Both the position numbers and the translations under genes were made by a program. From the NCBI GenBank assembly GCA_026415985.1, contig JAOAGA010000023.1, forward strand, positions 1 to 19,974: a DNA stretch of 19,974 nt, read 5' to 3'. The notes under the pieces were generated by a model. It had not been told where the DNA came from. It searched no databases and saw only the letters and a program-made list of their open reading frames with translations. Origin of the DNA: Pseudomonadota bacterium (GTDB taxonomy: Bacteria > CALINM01). Within the stretch, counting starts at the first letter, position 1. Every line of letters starts with the position of its first letter. This document shows, in pieces, positions 1-8,322 of this stretch.

Positions 1-492
1 CCTGTAAGGTGGCATTTTATTGGAGGACTTCAGAGAAACAAGGTCAAATATATAATTGGAAAGGTATTTTTAATTCATTCATTAGATAGTATCTCCCTTG
101 CAGAAGAGATAGATAAACGTGCCAGAAATGCAGGTGTTATTCAGAATGTTCTTGTTCAGATAAATCAGGGGGAAGATACAAAAGGAGGGGTTCCTCTCTC
201 ATCAGCAGAAGATCTTATTAAAAATCTTAATAAATTTAGAAACATAAACCTCTTGGGGTTGATGTCTATGCCCCCTTTTTTGGAAGATGTTGGAAGACTA
301 AGAAGTTATTTTAAAGAGGTCAGAGAGCTAAGGGATTATCTAAATAGCAGAAGTTGTTATAAAGAACCGTTAAGGGAACTTTCTATGGGTATGTCTTCTG
401 ATTTTGAGATAGCCATAGAGGAAGGCTCAACAATGGTTAGAGTTGGAACCGCCCTGTTGGGCGAAAGAATTAAAAAGGTGGAGGTATTATAA
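1..492 (+). CDS. yggS: YggS/PROSC-family PLP homeostasis protein, 5'-truncated by the window edge
   Basis: This is the C-terminal 163 residues of a YggS (PLPBP) protein, a fold-type III PLP-binding protein that buffers free pyridoxal phosphate in the cytoplasm and has no proven catalytic activity. The reading frame is open from base 1. Family motifs are WHFIGGLQRNK near the start of the visible part, HSLDS, the NQGEDTKGG stretch, and LSMGMSSDFEIAIEEGSTM followed by VRVGTALLGER, which holds the phosphate-binding Ser/Gly/Thr residues. The PLP-Schiff-base lysine lies upstream of the window. The stop is one base before the peroxiredoxin start, and that gene's ribosome-binding site lies inside this gene, so the two are probably co-transcribed. 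Family assignment is firm; the missing N-terminus is only an edge effect. Confidence 0.93.
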   Translation, partial: PVRWHFIGGLQRNKVKYIIGKVFLIHSLDSISLAEEIDKRARNAGVIQNVLVQINQGEDTKGGVPLSSAEDLIKNLNKFRNINLLGLMSMPPFLEDVGRLRSYFKEVRELRDYLNSRSCYKEPLRELSMGMSSDFEIAIEEGSTMVRVGTALLGERIKKVEVL

Positions 493-493
493 T

Positions 494-982
494 ATGCTAA
501 GAGAAGGGGAAAAGGCTCCGGATTTTATCTTAGAGGGGGTTACTCCGGAAAATGTTGTCTCTGAATATTCTTTAGATGATCTTCTGAAAGACGGAAAACA
601 TCTGGTGCTATATTTTTACCCTAAGGACAATACGCCCGGTTGCACCAAGGAAGCCTGTGATTTCAGAGATAATATGAACAGACTACTTGGTAAGGTTAAC
701 GTGGCTGGTGTTTCTTCTGACAGCATAAAATCCCACGTTAGCTTTAAGGATCGGTATGGGCTGAATTTTTTATTGCTTTCTGATCCAAAAAAGAAGGTCA
801 TCAGGCTCTATAAGGCACTGGGTAAAAAAAAATTATACGGAAAGCTTGTTGAAGGTATTATTCGTTCCACCTTTATCATCGCACCTGATAAAAGAATTCT
901 AAAGATATGGCATAAGGTTAGAGCAGAAGGGCATGTAGATGAAATAATTGCAGAACTTGAAAAATTAAATATAGGTGAGTAA
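494..982 (+). CDS. bcp: Thiol peroxiredoxin, PrxQ/Bcp type
   Basis: A 162 aa atypical 2-Cys peroxiredoxin that reduces hydrogen peroxide and organic peroxides with thioredoxin as likely donor. The active-site segment [17 protein letters not shown] gives a peroxidatic Cys50 and a resolving Cys55, the C-x4-C spacing diagnostic of PrxQ/Bcp. Length is normal for the family. The start at 494 is preferred over the in-frame ATG at 443: it has the strong Shine-Dalgarno GGTGGAGGT at 476-485 and gives the usual short N-terminus ([11 protein letters not shown]), whereas 443 would lie deep inside yggS. The stop TAA abuts the uvrA ATG with no gap, suggesting coupled translation of an antioxidant enzyme with a DNA repair protein. 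Confidence 0.96.
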   Translation: MLREGEKAPDFILEGVTPENVVSEYSLDDLLKDGKHLVLYFYPKDNTPGCTKEACDFRDNMNRLLGKVNVAGVSSDSIKSHVSFKDRYGLNFLLLSDPKKKVIRLYKALGKKKLYGKLVEGIIRSTFIIAPDKRILKIWHKVRAEGHVDEIIAELEKLNIGE

Positions 983-3790
983 ATGCAGGAAAGATTTATT
1001 TTTGTTAAAGGTGCAAGGCAACATAACCTAAAAAATATTGATCTTAAAATACCGAGAGATAAGCTTATAGTAATTACAGGTGTATCAGGCTCAGGAAAAT
1101 CTTCCCTTGCCTTCGACACAATATATGCTGAAGGACAGAGGAGATATGTAGAATCACTCTCTCCATACGCGAGGCAGTTTTTAGAGTTGATGGAAAAACC
1201 TGATGTTGATCTTATCGAGGGGCTTTCTCCTGCTATTGCCATAGAGCAAAAGGCTATCAGTAAAAATCCGAGATCTACTGTAGGAACGGTTACAGAGATT
1301 TATGATTATTTAAGAGTTTTGTTTGCGAGGGTAGGTAAGCCCTTTTGTCCTACCTGTAATATCCCCATATCGGCTATGACAATAACAGATATAATCGATG
1401 AGATTCTGTCTTTTCCTGTTGGTACAAAGATTATTATCGAATCACCAATAGTCAGAGGAAGAAAGGGGGAATACAAAAAGGAGCTGGAGCTTTATAAAAG
1501 AAAAGGTTTTAGTCGTGCCAGAATAGATGGTGAGATAATAGATCTGAATACAGATTTTGAGCTAAATAAAAACATAAAACACCATATAAATCTGATTATT
1601 GATCGGTTAATTATAAAAGAAGGGATTCGTTCAAGACTTGCCGACTCTGTGGAGATGGCCACAAAAATATCCGGCGGAATTCTTGAGGTAGAGGTAGTTG
1701 ACGGAGAAAGATTTTCCTTTAATCAGAACTTTGCCTGCAACACCTGTGGGTTTACCTTTACAGAGATTACACCGAGGATGTTTTCCTTTAATAACCCCTA
1801 TGGTGCCTGTTCTACCTGTGATGGATTAGGTGTAAAAAAATTTTTTGATCCAAAGCTAATTGTAAATGAAGAACTTTCGCTGAGAGAAGGCGCAATAACT
1901 CCCTGGACAAGCTCAAACGGGACCATCTTGTTTCTCTCGGATCTTCTAAAAATTTCCGAGTATTTCAGTGTTAAGGGAAATACCCCTTTTAAAAAATTTC
2001 CAGAGGAGATGAGAGAGTTTATCCTTTACGGAAAAAGCGGGTTCTATAATTTTCAGTTGGAAAAAAAGGTTCCTCACTTCCTGGGTGTAATTCCCTGGTT
2101 AGAAGAAAGATATCAGAGGACCTATTATAGTAGCGAAAGGGATATCTATGAGAGGTATGTATCATACGGGCTCTGTCCTGCCTGTCAGGGTAAAAGGCTA
2201 AAAAAAGATAGCCTCTTTGTTAAAATCGGTGATAAAAATATTTCCGAAATCACAGCCATGAATATCGAAGATTGTTATAAATTTTTTCAAGGATTAAAAT
2301 TTAAAGGCAAAGATGAGGTTATTTCTGCAAAGATCTTAAAAGAAATAAAAGAAAGATTAGAGTTTTTATTAGAGGTGGGGCTTTCTTATCTGACTCTTGA
2401 AAGAAGTGCCCAAAGTCTCTCTGGTGGTGAATCTCAGAGGATAAATCTTGCCACTCAGATCGGGTCTAAACTTATGGGAGTATTATATGTTCTCGATGAA
2501 CCTACAATAGGTTTACATCCGAGAGATAACACAAAGCTAATAAATACTCTGAAAAATCTCAGAGATCTTGGTAATACTGTTATTGTTGTTGAGCACGACA
2601 AAGAAATGATTGAATCGGCAGACTGGGTTATTGATCTGGGACCCTATGCAGGAGAAAATGGTGGCAATGTAATTTTTCAGGGGGCATCTCAAGAGATATT
2701 CAATGATGAAAACTCTCTGACAGGAAAATATTTATCAGGGCTTCTTTCAATATCTGTAGAGAAGGAAAAAAGGGTATTTAAAAAAGACAGGGTTATAAAA
2801 ATTTTTGGTGCAAAAGAAAATAATTTAAAAAACATTGATGTTGAGATTCCGCTGGAATCTTTTGTTTGTGTTACTGGTGTATCTGGTTCTGGTAAAAGCA
2901 GTCTTGTTATAGATACTTTATATAAAGCCTGTGCTATAAGGCTTATGTCAGCAAAAGAAAAGGCAGGCAAATATGATAAGATAACAGGACTTGAATATGT
3001 AGATAAGGTAATTGATGTTGACCAGTCACCGATAGGAAGAACTCCGAGGAGCAATCCCGCTACCTATGTTGGTGTTTATTCATTTATAAGAGAAGTTTTT
3101 GCAATGGTTCCGCAGGCTAAGGTAAGAGGGTATGGTATAGGAAGATTTTCTTTTAATGTCAGCGGTGGACGTTGCGAGGTCTGTAAGGGTGAGGGATATA
3201 TCAAGGTAGAGATGCATTTTATGCCCGATGTTTATGTTGTCTGTGACCATTGTAATGGCATGAGATTTAATCGGGAGACCCTTGAGATTAGGTATAAAGA
3301 TAAAAACATATATGAAGTTCTCAATATGACAGTTTCATCGGCATTAAAATTTTTTGAGAATCATCCCCAAATAGTCAGAATGCTTCAGGTTATGGAAGAA
3401 GTCGGTTTAGGCTATATCAGACTGGGTCAGCCCGCCACAACGCTTTCCGGTGGAGAGGCACAAAGAATTAAGCTTGCTAAGGAACTTGTTAAAAAGAATA
3501 CCGGAAAAACGTTATATATTCTTGATGAACCAACTACGGGGCTTCATTTTGATGATATCAGAAAGCTTCTTCAGATACTTCACAGGCTTGTCAGTTTAGG
3601 CAATACCGTTGTTGTAATAGAGCATAATATTGATGTCATTAAAACTGCTGACTGGATAATTGATTTAGGTCCTGAAGGCGGTGATAACGGTGGTTATATA
3701 GTAGCAAAGGGAACAGTTAAAGATATCATTGACAATGAGAAATCTTACACAGGTTTTTATCTGAAAAAGGAGCTTTCAAGGACCTTATGA
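983..3790 (+). CDS. uvrA: Excinuclease ABC subunit A (UvrA)
   Basis: A full-length (935 aa) UvrA, the damage-sensing ABC-type ATPase that loads UvrB in nucleotide excision repair. Two ATPase modules are visible: Walker A GVSGSGKS at residues 33-40 and again at 632-639; signature motifs SLSGGESQR and TLSGGEAQR; Walker B/D-loop [14 protein letters not shown] and [13 protein letters not shown]. Two zinc modules are intact, Cys252/Cys255/Cys276/Cys279 and Cys731/Cys734/Cys754/Cys757. A weak ribosome-binding site GGTGAG (974-979) lies inside the end of the peroxiredoxin gene. The TGA stop overlaps the next gene's ATG (ATGA at 3787-3790). No key residue is missing, so it should be functional. Confidence 0.99.
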   Translation: MQERFIFVKGARQHNLKNIDLKIPRDKLIVITGVSGSGKSSLAFDTIYAEGQRRYVESLSPYARQFLELMEKPDVDLIEGLSPAIAIEQKAISKNPRSTVGTVTEIYDYLRVLFARVGKPFCPTCNIPISAMTITDIIDEILSFPVGTKIIIESPIVRGRKGEYKKELELYKRKGFSRARIDGEIIDLNTDFELNKNIKHHINLIIDRLIIKEGIRSRLADSVEMATKISGGILEVEVVDGERFSFNQNFACNTCGFTFTEITPRMFSFNNPYGACSTCDGLGVKKFFDPKLIVNEELSLREGAITPWTSSNGTILFLSDLLKISEYFSVKGNTPFKKFPEEMREFILYGKSGFYNFQLEKKVPHFLGVIPWLEERYQRTYYSSERDIYERYVSYGLCPACQGKRLKKDSLFVKIGDKNISEITAMNIEDCYKFFQGLKFKGKDEVISAKILKEIKERLEFLLEVGLSYLTLERSAQSLSGGESQRINLATQIGSKLMGVLYVLDEPTIGLHPRDNTKLINTLKNLRDLGNTVIVVEHDKEMIESADWVIDLGPYAGENGGNVIFQGASQEIFNDENSLTGKYLSGLLSISVEKEKRVFKKDRVIKIFGAKENNLKNIDVEIPLESFVCVTGVSGSGKSSLVIDTLYKACAIRLMSAKEKAGKYDKITGLEYVDKVIDVDQSPIGRTPRSNPATYVGVYSFIREVFAMVPQAKVRGYGIGRFSFNVSGGRCEVCKGEGYIKVEMHFMPDVYVVCDHCNGMRFNRETLEIRYKDKNIYEVLNMTVSSALKFFENHPQIVRMLQVMEEVGLGYIRLGQPATTLSGGEAQRIKLAKELVKKNTGKTLYILDEPTTGLHFDDIRKLLQILHRLVSLGNTVVVIEHNIDVIKTADWIIDLGPEGGDNGGYIVAKGTVKDIIDNEKSYTGFYLKKELSRTL

Positions 3791-4878
3791 AAAGGATACT
3801 GAGTTTTATCGATAATACTTTAAAATCAGTGAAGTTTTCAATCTTTCTTATGCTACTTATTGCAATTGCAAGTATATATGGTACAATCTTTCCCGCGAGA
3901 GGGCCCTTTGATTTTAATCTTTACAAAACGCCATACTTTATAGCCCTTCTTTTTTTATTTGCTCTAAACACTACTTATTGCACATTTTTTAGAGTTTTCA
4001 GACAGTTAAAAGTCAAATACATAAAAGGCATATCCGGAAAAAAAATATTTTATGTTAAGGCAGATATTCAGGATGTTAAGGATAAAATTATAAAAAAGGG
4101 ATATAGGACAGAAGATAGGGATGACGGATTTTTTGCGAGAAGAGGTAAGGCAAGGTATATAGCAATACTGACCATTCATTTTTCTATCATAATTATTCTT
4201 ATTGCGGGAGGGCTTTCAAATCTGACCTCTTTTTTAGGGACGGTAAATATTCATGTTGGTAATGAAACAGACACGGTCTTTGATTGGGATAAAAAAGAGG
4301 ATGTCAGGATACCCTTTATAATAAAACCCGAAAACCTGTTTATAGACTATTACCCTATGGATATCAAGGTATTAATTGAGAACATTAAAACCGGTGAGAC
4401 AAGAGAGTTTGTAACCAAAGAAAAAGAAGTAATAAAATTTTCGGAAAAGCTTATAAGGATTGAAAAAGCAGATCCTCTTTCCGCATCGGTTTTTTTTAAA
4501 ATCAATAATAACGTTGATATCTACAAAAATGAGAGCCCAACAGATGGTATAAAGGTTAAGTTAAGAGCCTATATAGATCCTGTGGTAAAACAGTATTACT
4601 GTGATCTGTCAGTAAAAATAAATGGTGAGGTCATAAAAAAGAGAATAAGTATAAACGATCCGTTTATCTATAATAATTACCGCATTTATCTTATCGAGAC
4701 AGGGAAAGACCAGTTTGGCTTTGATTATGCAGGATTTCAGATATCGAGGGATATTTTTCAATGGCTTTTATGGCTTGGGTCTATATTGTTATGTATCTCT
4801 CTAAGCTTTTATCCATTCTTAAAAGATGGCTCTATAATGGTTATAAAAAGAGAAAATTTTTTGGAAATAACCTTATAA
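3787..4878 (+). CDS. resB: ResB/Ccs1-like cytochrome c biogenesis membrane protein
   Basis: A 363 aa membrane protein resembling ResB (Ccs1) of System II cytochrome c maturation, which with ResC/CcsA carries heme across the membrane and joins it to apocytochromes. Predicted membrane segments lie at about residues 17-36, 49-68, 123-145 and 325-346, with a large extracytoplasmic domain between the third and fourth. His131 in the third segment fits the conserved heme-related histidine. The ending NNYRIYLIETGKDQFGFDYA, then a last helix, matches the ResB C-terminal pattern. It is shorter than many ResB proteins (about 450-550 aa). No ResC/CcsA partner is visible; the next gene is a histidine kinase. 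It starts in an ATGA overlap with uvrA, with AGGAG upstream. Confidence 0.82.
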   Translation: MKRILSFIDNTLKSVKFSIFLMLLIAIASIYGTIFPARGPFDFNLYKTPYFIALLFLFALNTTYCTFFRVFRQLKVKYIKGISGKKIFYVKADIQDVKDKIIKKGYRTEDRDDGFFARRGKARYIAILTIHFSIIIILIAGGLSNLTSFLGTVNIHVGNETDTVFDWDKKEDVRIPFIIKPENLFIDYYPMDIKVLIENIKTGETREFVTKEKEVIKFSEKLIRIEKADPLSASVFFKINNNVDIYKNESPTDGIKVKLRAYIDPVVKQYYCDLSVKINGEVIKKRISINDPFIYNNYRIYLIETGKDQFGFDYAGFQISRDIFQWLLWLGSILLCISLSFYPFLKDGSIMVIKRENFLEITL

Positions 4879-4882
4879 TATT

Positions 4883-6349
4883 ATGTTTAAAATCAAGTCA
4901 AAGGGGCTTTTAAAAAAACTTTTTATATATCAGATATTTTTGTTTGTTATAATTACAATAAGTCTTATTTTTGCTCTTTCCTTTTTTGAAAAGAAGTTCT
5001 GGAAAGACTATGTACTGAAAGAATCGGGTAATAAATTAAAGCTGTTGAATCCAGTAATATTCAGGGAGTTATCAAAGGGGATCGGAAGGGGGTCCGTTGA
5101 AGAAAGCATCTCTCTTATAGAAGGGGTTATAAAGGATAAAGAAGATATCAAGGGTTTTGCCATCTTAGACAAAGACGGTAAGATAATCATTAAATCGGGA
5201 CTTATCGGTGAGGAAACATTTAACATAAAAGAATATAAGACTTACAGGGAGCTTTATTACAAAGAGTTAAAGATAGATAAAAAAATCTATCTTGACATTA
5301 CTATTCCCTTTGAAACATTAGGAAAAACAAGATTTTATGTAAAATATGTCCTTTTTTCAAAAGATGTGGAGTATCAGATTAGAAACCTTAATATCTTAAT
5401 TTTTATAATTGGCTGTTTTTACTTAATCTTTGCCCTTTCTCTTTCCTATTTTTATGTAAGAAAAATTATTGTTCCCCTCAAGATATTAACATCAAAGGCA
5501 AGCTTAATAAAAGAAGGCGATTTAAATCAAAGGTTGCCAGAGTTTGAAGATGAGATAGGTGAGCTCTCTTCCGCTTTAACCACAATGATAGAAGAGTTGA
5601 AGAAGAATCAGCAGGAACTTGTATTAAAAAATGAAAGGCTTAATAAGGCGGTGGAAGAAGCCTTATATCTTCAGAAGCAGATAATTAATTATGAAAAATT
5701 TGCTGCACTGGGCAAGATATCTGCGGGAATGTCTCATGAAATAGATAACCCCTTAGGGATAATTATAGGTCATTGCGAGTATTTGATGGCAGATATGAAA
5801 GAAGATAATCCTCACAAAGAAGATATAGAAACGATTTTACGGGAGTCAAAAAGAATTAAAAATATTTTAAGAAGCATGCTTGACTTTTCAAAACCTAAGG
5901 AAAGCAAGATTAAGGATATTGAAATTAAAAATTTCATAGAAGGTATTATAAAAGATTTTTCCTTTCAGAAGATCTTTAAAAAGATAGAAGCTAAACTTGA
6001 TATAGAAGACCTCATCGTAAGGGCTGATGAGGAAAAACTCCATCAATCATTTGTAAATATTATTCTAAATGCAATTCAGGCGATGCCTCAGGGCGGGAGT
6101 ATATATATCGATGCAAGAAAAAGGGGCAATAAGGCAATTATCTCAGTAAAGGATGAAGGATGTGGTATTCCGGAAGAACTACTTGACAAAGTTTTTGATA
6201 TATTCTTTTCCACCAAGAAAGATGGAACAGGTATTGGACTTGCAATAACAAAGAAGTTTATAGAAGATATGGAAGGAACTATTACAATCAGGTCTAAAGT
6301 AAATGAAGGAACGGAAGTTACAATTACTCTCCCTTTAGTGATTGTTTAG
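4883..6349 (+). CDS. Membrane sensor histidine kinase (sensor-HAMP-HisKA-HATPase)
   Basis: A 488 aa two-component sensor kinase. Membrane helix 1 spans about residues 12-34 and helix 2 about 170-190; the roughly 135 residues between form an extracytoplasmic sensor domain with a PAS/CACHE-like look (GFAILDKDGKII). A HAMP linker (about 191-243) and a coiled coil precede the H-box SAGMSHEIDNPLGI with phospho-acceptor His285. The ATPase domain has an N-box with Asn396, G1 motif DEGCGIP (424-430), F-box FDIFFSTKKDG and G2 motif GTGIGL (448-453). HEIDNP replaces the commoner HEINNP. The gene begins four bases after the resB-like gene without a good Shine-Dalgarno, implying coupling. The stimulus cannot be read from sequence; its neighbours suggest redox or cytochrome status. 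The obvious receiver partner is the convergent gene at 6335-6700. Confidence 0.95.
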   Translation: MFKIKSKGLLKKLFIYQIFLFVIITISLIFALSFFEKKFWKDYVLKESGNKLKLLNPVIFRELSKGIGRGSVEESISLIEGVIKDKEDIKGFAILDKDGKIIIKSGLIGEETFNIKEYKTYRELYYKELKIDKKIYLDITIPFETLGKTRFYVKYVLFSKDVEYQIRNLNILIFIIGCFYLIFALSLSYFYVRKIIVPLKILTSKASLIKEGDLNQRLPEFEDEIGELSSALTTMIEELKKNQQELVLKNERLNKAVEEALYLQKQIINYEKFAALGKISAGMSHEIDNPLGIIIGHCEYLMADMKEDNPHKEDIETILRESKRIKNILRSMLDFSKPKESKIKDIEIKNFIEGIIKDFSFQKIFKKIEAKLDIEDLIVRADEEKLHQSFVNIILNAIQAMPQGGSIYIDARKRGNKAIISVKDEGCGIPEELLDKVFDIFFSTKKDGTGIGLAITKKFIEDMEGTITIRSKVNEGTEVTITLPLVIV

Positions 6350-6700
6350 GAGAGAGTGTACGGTCTCTAAAAGCTCCGATAAGTCAGGTGATTTTACAAC
6401 AAAGGCATCGGCAAGAGAAGAGGCGTAGACAGTTTTATAAGATGAAAAGGCTGTACACAGGACAACAGGCATCGTTGGAAAGAAGCTTTTTGCCTTTCTT
6501 AAAACTTCAAGGCCGTTCATTTTAGGCATCTTTATATCAAGAATTACAAGGTCTGGTTTTTTGCTGAAGATTAGCTTCAGCCCTTCATCGCCATCTTTTG
6601 CTGAAATTATCTTATAACTTTTAGACAACAGCTCTTTATAAAGGGTTCTTATATCGTTTTCATCGTCTACTACTAAAATTGTTTTTTTTGCCTTTGCCAT
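6335..6700 (-). CDS. Single-domain (REC-only) response regulator
   Basis: A 121 aa protein consisting only of a receiver domain, like CheY, Spo0F or DivK. Acidic pocket residues Asp12 and Asp13 (VVDDEND), phospho-acceptor Asp55 (VILDIKMPKMNG), switch Thr83 (LCTAF) and Lys103 (VVKSP) are all present, so it should be phosphorylatable. There is no output domain, so it probably acts by protein contact or as a phosphorelay intermediate. The start is supported by the Shine-Dalgarno AAGGGGAG (complement of 6709-6716) eight bases upstream. Its 3' end overlaps the histidine kinase gene by 15 bp on the other strand. The pairing with that kinase is inferred from position only. Confidence 0.95.
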   Translation of the reverse strand: MAKAKKTILVVDDENDIRTLYKELLSKSYKIISAKDGDEGLKLIFSKKPDLVILDIKMPKMNGLEVLRKAKSFFPTMPVVLCTAFSSYKTVYASSLADAFVVKSPDLSELLETVHSLLNNH

Positions 6701-6744
6701 AAACTGCTCTCCCCTTCTGAAACAAAACGTAAAAGTAATTTGAG

Positions 6745-6774
6745 TTGACTATTAAAACTTCTTTATTTTATATT
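6745..6774 (+). promoter_or_regulatory. Candidate sigma70-type promoter for the envelope operon
   Basis: TTGACT at 6745-6750 and TATATT at 6769-6774 are separated by 18 bp in the 141 bp divergent gap between the response regulator and the TPR lipoprotein. It is the best match upstream of the operon starting at 6842 and would leave a leader of about 60 bases. In such AT-rich DNA chance matches are common, so this is a tentative call. Confidence 0.4.
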
Positions 6775-6782
6775 AGTATATA

Positions 6783-6792
6783 CTCTATAGAG
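6783..6792. promoter_or_regulatory. 10 bp perfect palindrome between divergent promoters
   Basis: CTCTATAGAG is a perfect palindrome; the pairing resumes for two more bases on each side after one mismatch. It sits just downstream of the plus-strand -10 box and of the minus-strand -10 box, where a repressor could affect both genes. It may equally be chance; I know of no regulator with this exact site. Confidence 0.2.
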
Positions 6793-6794
6793 AA

Positions 6795-6824
6795 TAATAA
6801 AACATTATATTTCAATTTTGTCAA
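6795..6824 (-). promoter_or_regulatory. Candidate promoter for the response regulator gene
   Basis: Read on the minus strand, a perfect -35 box TTGACA (complement of 6819-6824) is followed after 18 bp by TTATTA (complement of 6795-6800). It would drive the receiver-only regulator with a leader of about 90 bases. It overlaps the leader of the divergent lipoprotein operon, so the two promoters could interfere. Confidence 0.33.
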
Positions 6825-6841
6825 ATAGGTAGAAAAATTTT

Positions 6842-7582
6842 ATGAAAAGAGTTTTTACATATATCCTTTTGTTCTGTTTATTTACAGGTTGTGCTCCTAA
6901 TCAGAACTCAATAAAGCAATCAAAGATCCATTATGAGATGGGTATCCTTTACTTTCAGGAAGGTGATTATGTCAGGGCTCTTCAGGAGTTTGTCAGGGCG
7001 AAGGATTTAAATGATTCTGATAAGTTTGTCTGGAATGCCTTAGGGCTGGCATACAAAGAAAGAAAGCTTTTAAAAGAAGCGAAAGATGCCTTTGAAAGGG
7101 CTATAAGTATAGATAGAGACTATTCGGAAGCCTATAATAATTTAGGTGTTTTGTATCTTGAGGAGGGAAAGTATAAAGAATCCATAAGATATTTTGAGAA
7201 GGCGGTAAAAAATATTTTTTACACAACCCCTGAGCTGGCTTATAACAATATGGGATTTGCTTATGAAAAATTAAATGATCAATTAAATGCTGAAAAAAAT
7301 TACAAGGAAGCCATATCTATTAATCCAAGCTTTAGCCCTGCCTATATAAATTTAGCAAGAATTTATGAACAGCAGGGAAGGTATAAAGAAGCAGAAGAAG
7401 TATTAAATAAGTTTCTGACAGCCTTTGAAAATCATTTGGAGGTAAACTTTGCATTGGGTAGCTTTTTAGTAAGAACCGGCCAAAAGGACAGAGCAAAAAG
7501 ATATCTGATGAAGGTTATAAATATCGATTCAAGAAGTGAGTTAGCAAAAGCATCCAAGAAGATCTTGGAAGAAATCAAATGA
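6842..7582 (+). CDS. TPR-repeat lipoprotein, PilF/PilW-like
   Basis: A 246 aa exported lipoprotein. The N-terminus is a signal peptide with lipobox LFTGC (lipidated Cys17), followed by about six tetratricopeptide repeats covering residues 27-240, for example a repeat beginning SKIHYEMGILYFQEGDYVRA and another beginning AYNNLGVLYLEEGKYKES. In gammaproteobacteria the type IV pilus pilotin PilF (PilW) is a TPR lipoprotein encoded just upstream of rodZ, and the same order is seen here, which supports a PilF-like role. A general envelope-assembly TPR lipoprotein is the alternative, as no other pilus gene is visible. A moderate Shine-Dalgarno AGGT lies at 6827-6830. The stop overlaps the rodZ start (ATGA, 7579-7582). 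Confidence 0.88.
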   Translation: MKRVFTYILLFCLFTGCAPNQNSIKQSKIHYEMGILYFQEGDYVRALQEFVRAKDLNDSDKFVWNALGLAYKERKLLKEAKDAFERAISIDRDYSEAYNNLGVLYLEEGKYKESIRYFEKAVKNIFYTTPELAYNNMGFAYEKLNDQLNAEKNYKEAISINPSFSPAYINLARIYEQQGRYKEAEEVLNKFLTAFENHLEVNFALGSFLVRTGQKDRAKRYLMKVINIDSRSELAKASKKILEEIK

Positions 7583-8322
7583 AAGATCTGTACATAGAAA
7601 AGATTGGAAATCTTTTAAAGAAAAAGAGGGAAGAAAGGGGGCTTAACTTTGATCAGATCTCAAAGGACTTAAAAATAAACCCTGCTTATCTTTCTTGCCT
7701 CGAAGAAGGAGATATTAAAAAAACTCCTGCTCTGGTTTTTTTTAAAGGTTTTCTTAAAAATTACGGGAATTATCTGGGTTTAGACGGTGAAGAGCTTGTA
7801 AATATATTAACAAAAGATATTTTGAGGGAAAAAGATGACAGGGAGTATCCCTTTGAAGAGAGCGTTTCCAGAGAGGAGAATAAAAAAAGGATTATTAAGA
7901 TTTCTTTTCTTGCCTTTATCGCCATTTTGATAATATTTTCCTGGGCGAGGGTTTATCATATAAATTATAAAAAAAATATTGAGATAGAAAAAAGAAAGGC
8001 CAGTAATTTTAATGCATTAACAACCGCAAAGGAAATGGCTCTTCATGAGGAGAAAAAAAGAATACTTACAGATTCAAGTAATATAAGTAAAGAAGATATT
8101 ATTACAATAAAGGTTAATAATGACTCATGGGTGGAGTTGATTTTTGATAATAATAAGATTTTTCAGGGGTTATTATTTAAAGGTGAGAAGAGGGATTTTC
8201 CTTACAAAAAGGGGATGAGATTAAAATTAGGAAATGCAGGGGGAGTTGAGCTACTTGTTAAGGGGGTTGTTAAAAAAGATTTGGGTAAAGATGGTGAAGT
8301 TAAAGAAATCCTTATTGATTAG
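7579..8322 (+). CDS. rodZ: RodZ-like cell-shape protein (HTH-TM-DUF4115)
   Basis: A 247 aa protein with the RodZ architecture. An N-terminal helix-turn-helix of the HTH_25 type (residues about 7-66, with LKKKREERGLNFDQISKDL and NPAYLSCLEEGDIKKTP) is followed by a basic stretch, one membrane helix (about 105-126) and a periplasmic C-terminal DUF4115 beta domain (about 173-247; VNNDSWVELIFDNNKIFQGL). RodZ links MreB filaments to the elongasome. The family's HTH mainly binds MreB rather than DNA. It is shorter than E. coli RodZ (337 aa) because the periplasmic linker is reduced. GGAAG eight bases upstream plus the ATGA overlap with the TPR lipoprotein argue for coupled translation. Its end overlaps the next gene by 32 bases if that gene starts at 8291. 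Confidence 0.92.
   Translation: MKDLYIEKIGNLLKKKREERGLNFDQISKDLKINPAYLSCLEEGDIKKTPALVFFKGFLKNYGNYLGLDGEELVNILTKDILREKDDREYPFEESVSREENKKRIIKISFLAFIAILIIFSWARVYHINYKKNIEIEKRKASNFNALTTAKEMALHEEKKRILTDSSNISKEDIITIKVNNDSWVELIFDNNKIFQGLLFKGEKRDFPYKKGMRLKLGNAGGVELLVKGVVKKDLGKDGEVKEILID

Noticed and set aside
443-493. Longer peroxiredoxin starting at 443
   Set aside because: It would add 17 unrelated residues inside yggS; the ATG at 494 has a strong Shine-Dalgarno and family-typical N-terminus.
808-1242. Minus-strand open frame opposite the peroxiredoxin and uvrA genes
   Set aside because: It lies antisense to two well-identified genes, has no family features and is a composition shadow. The same applies to the other antisense frames over uvrA, the kinase, lon and GH57.
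6326-6354. CTCTCC/GGAGAG inverted repeat over the kinase and receiver stop codons as a bidirectional terminator
   Set aside because: The stem is only six base pairs with a 16-base loop and no T-run follows on either strand; both arms are also coding.
8234-8290. Longer lipoprotein starting at 8234
   Set aside because: It would bury the signal sequence behind 19 residues and overlap rodZ by 89 bases.
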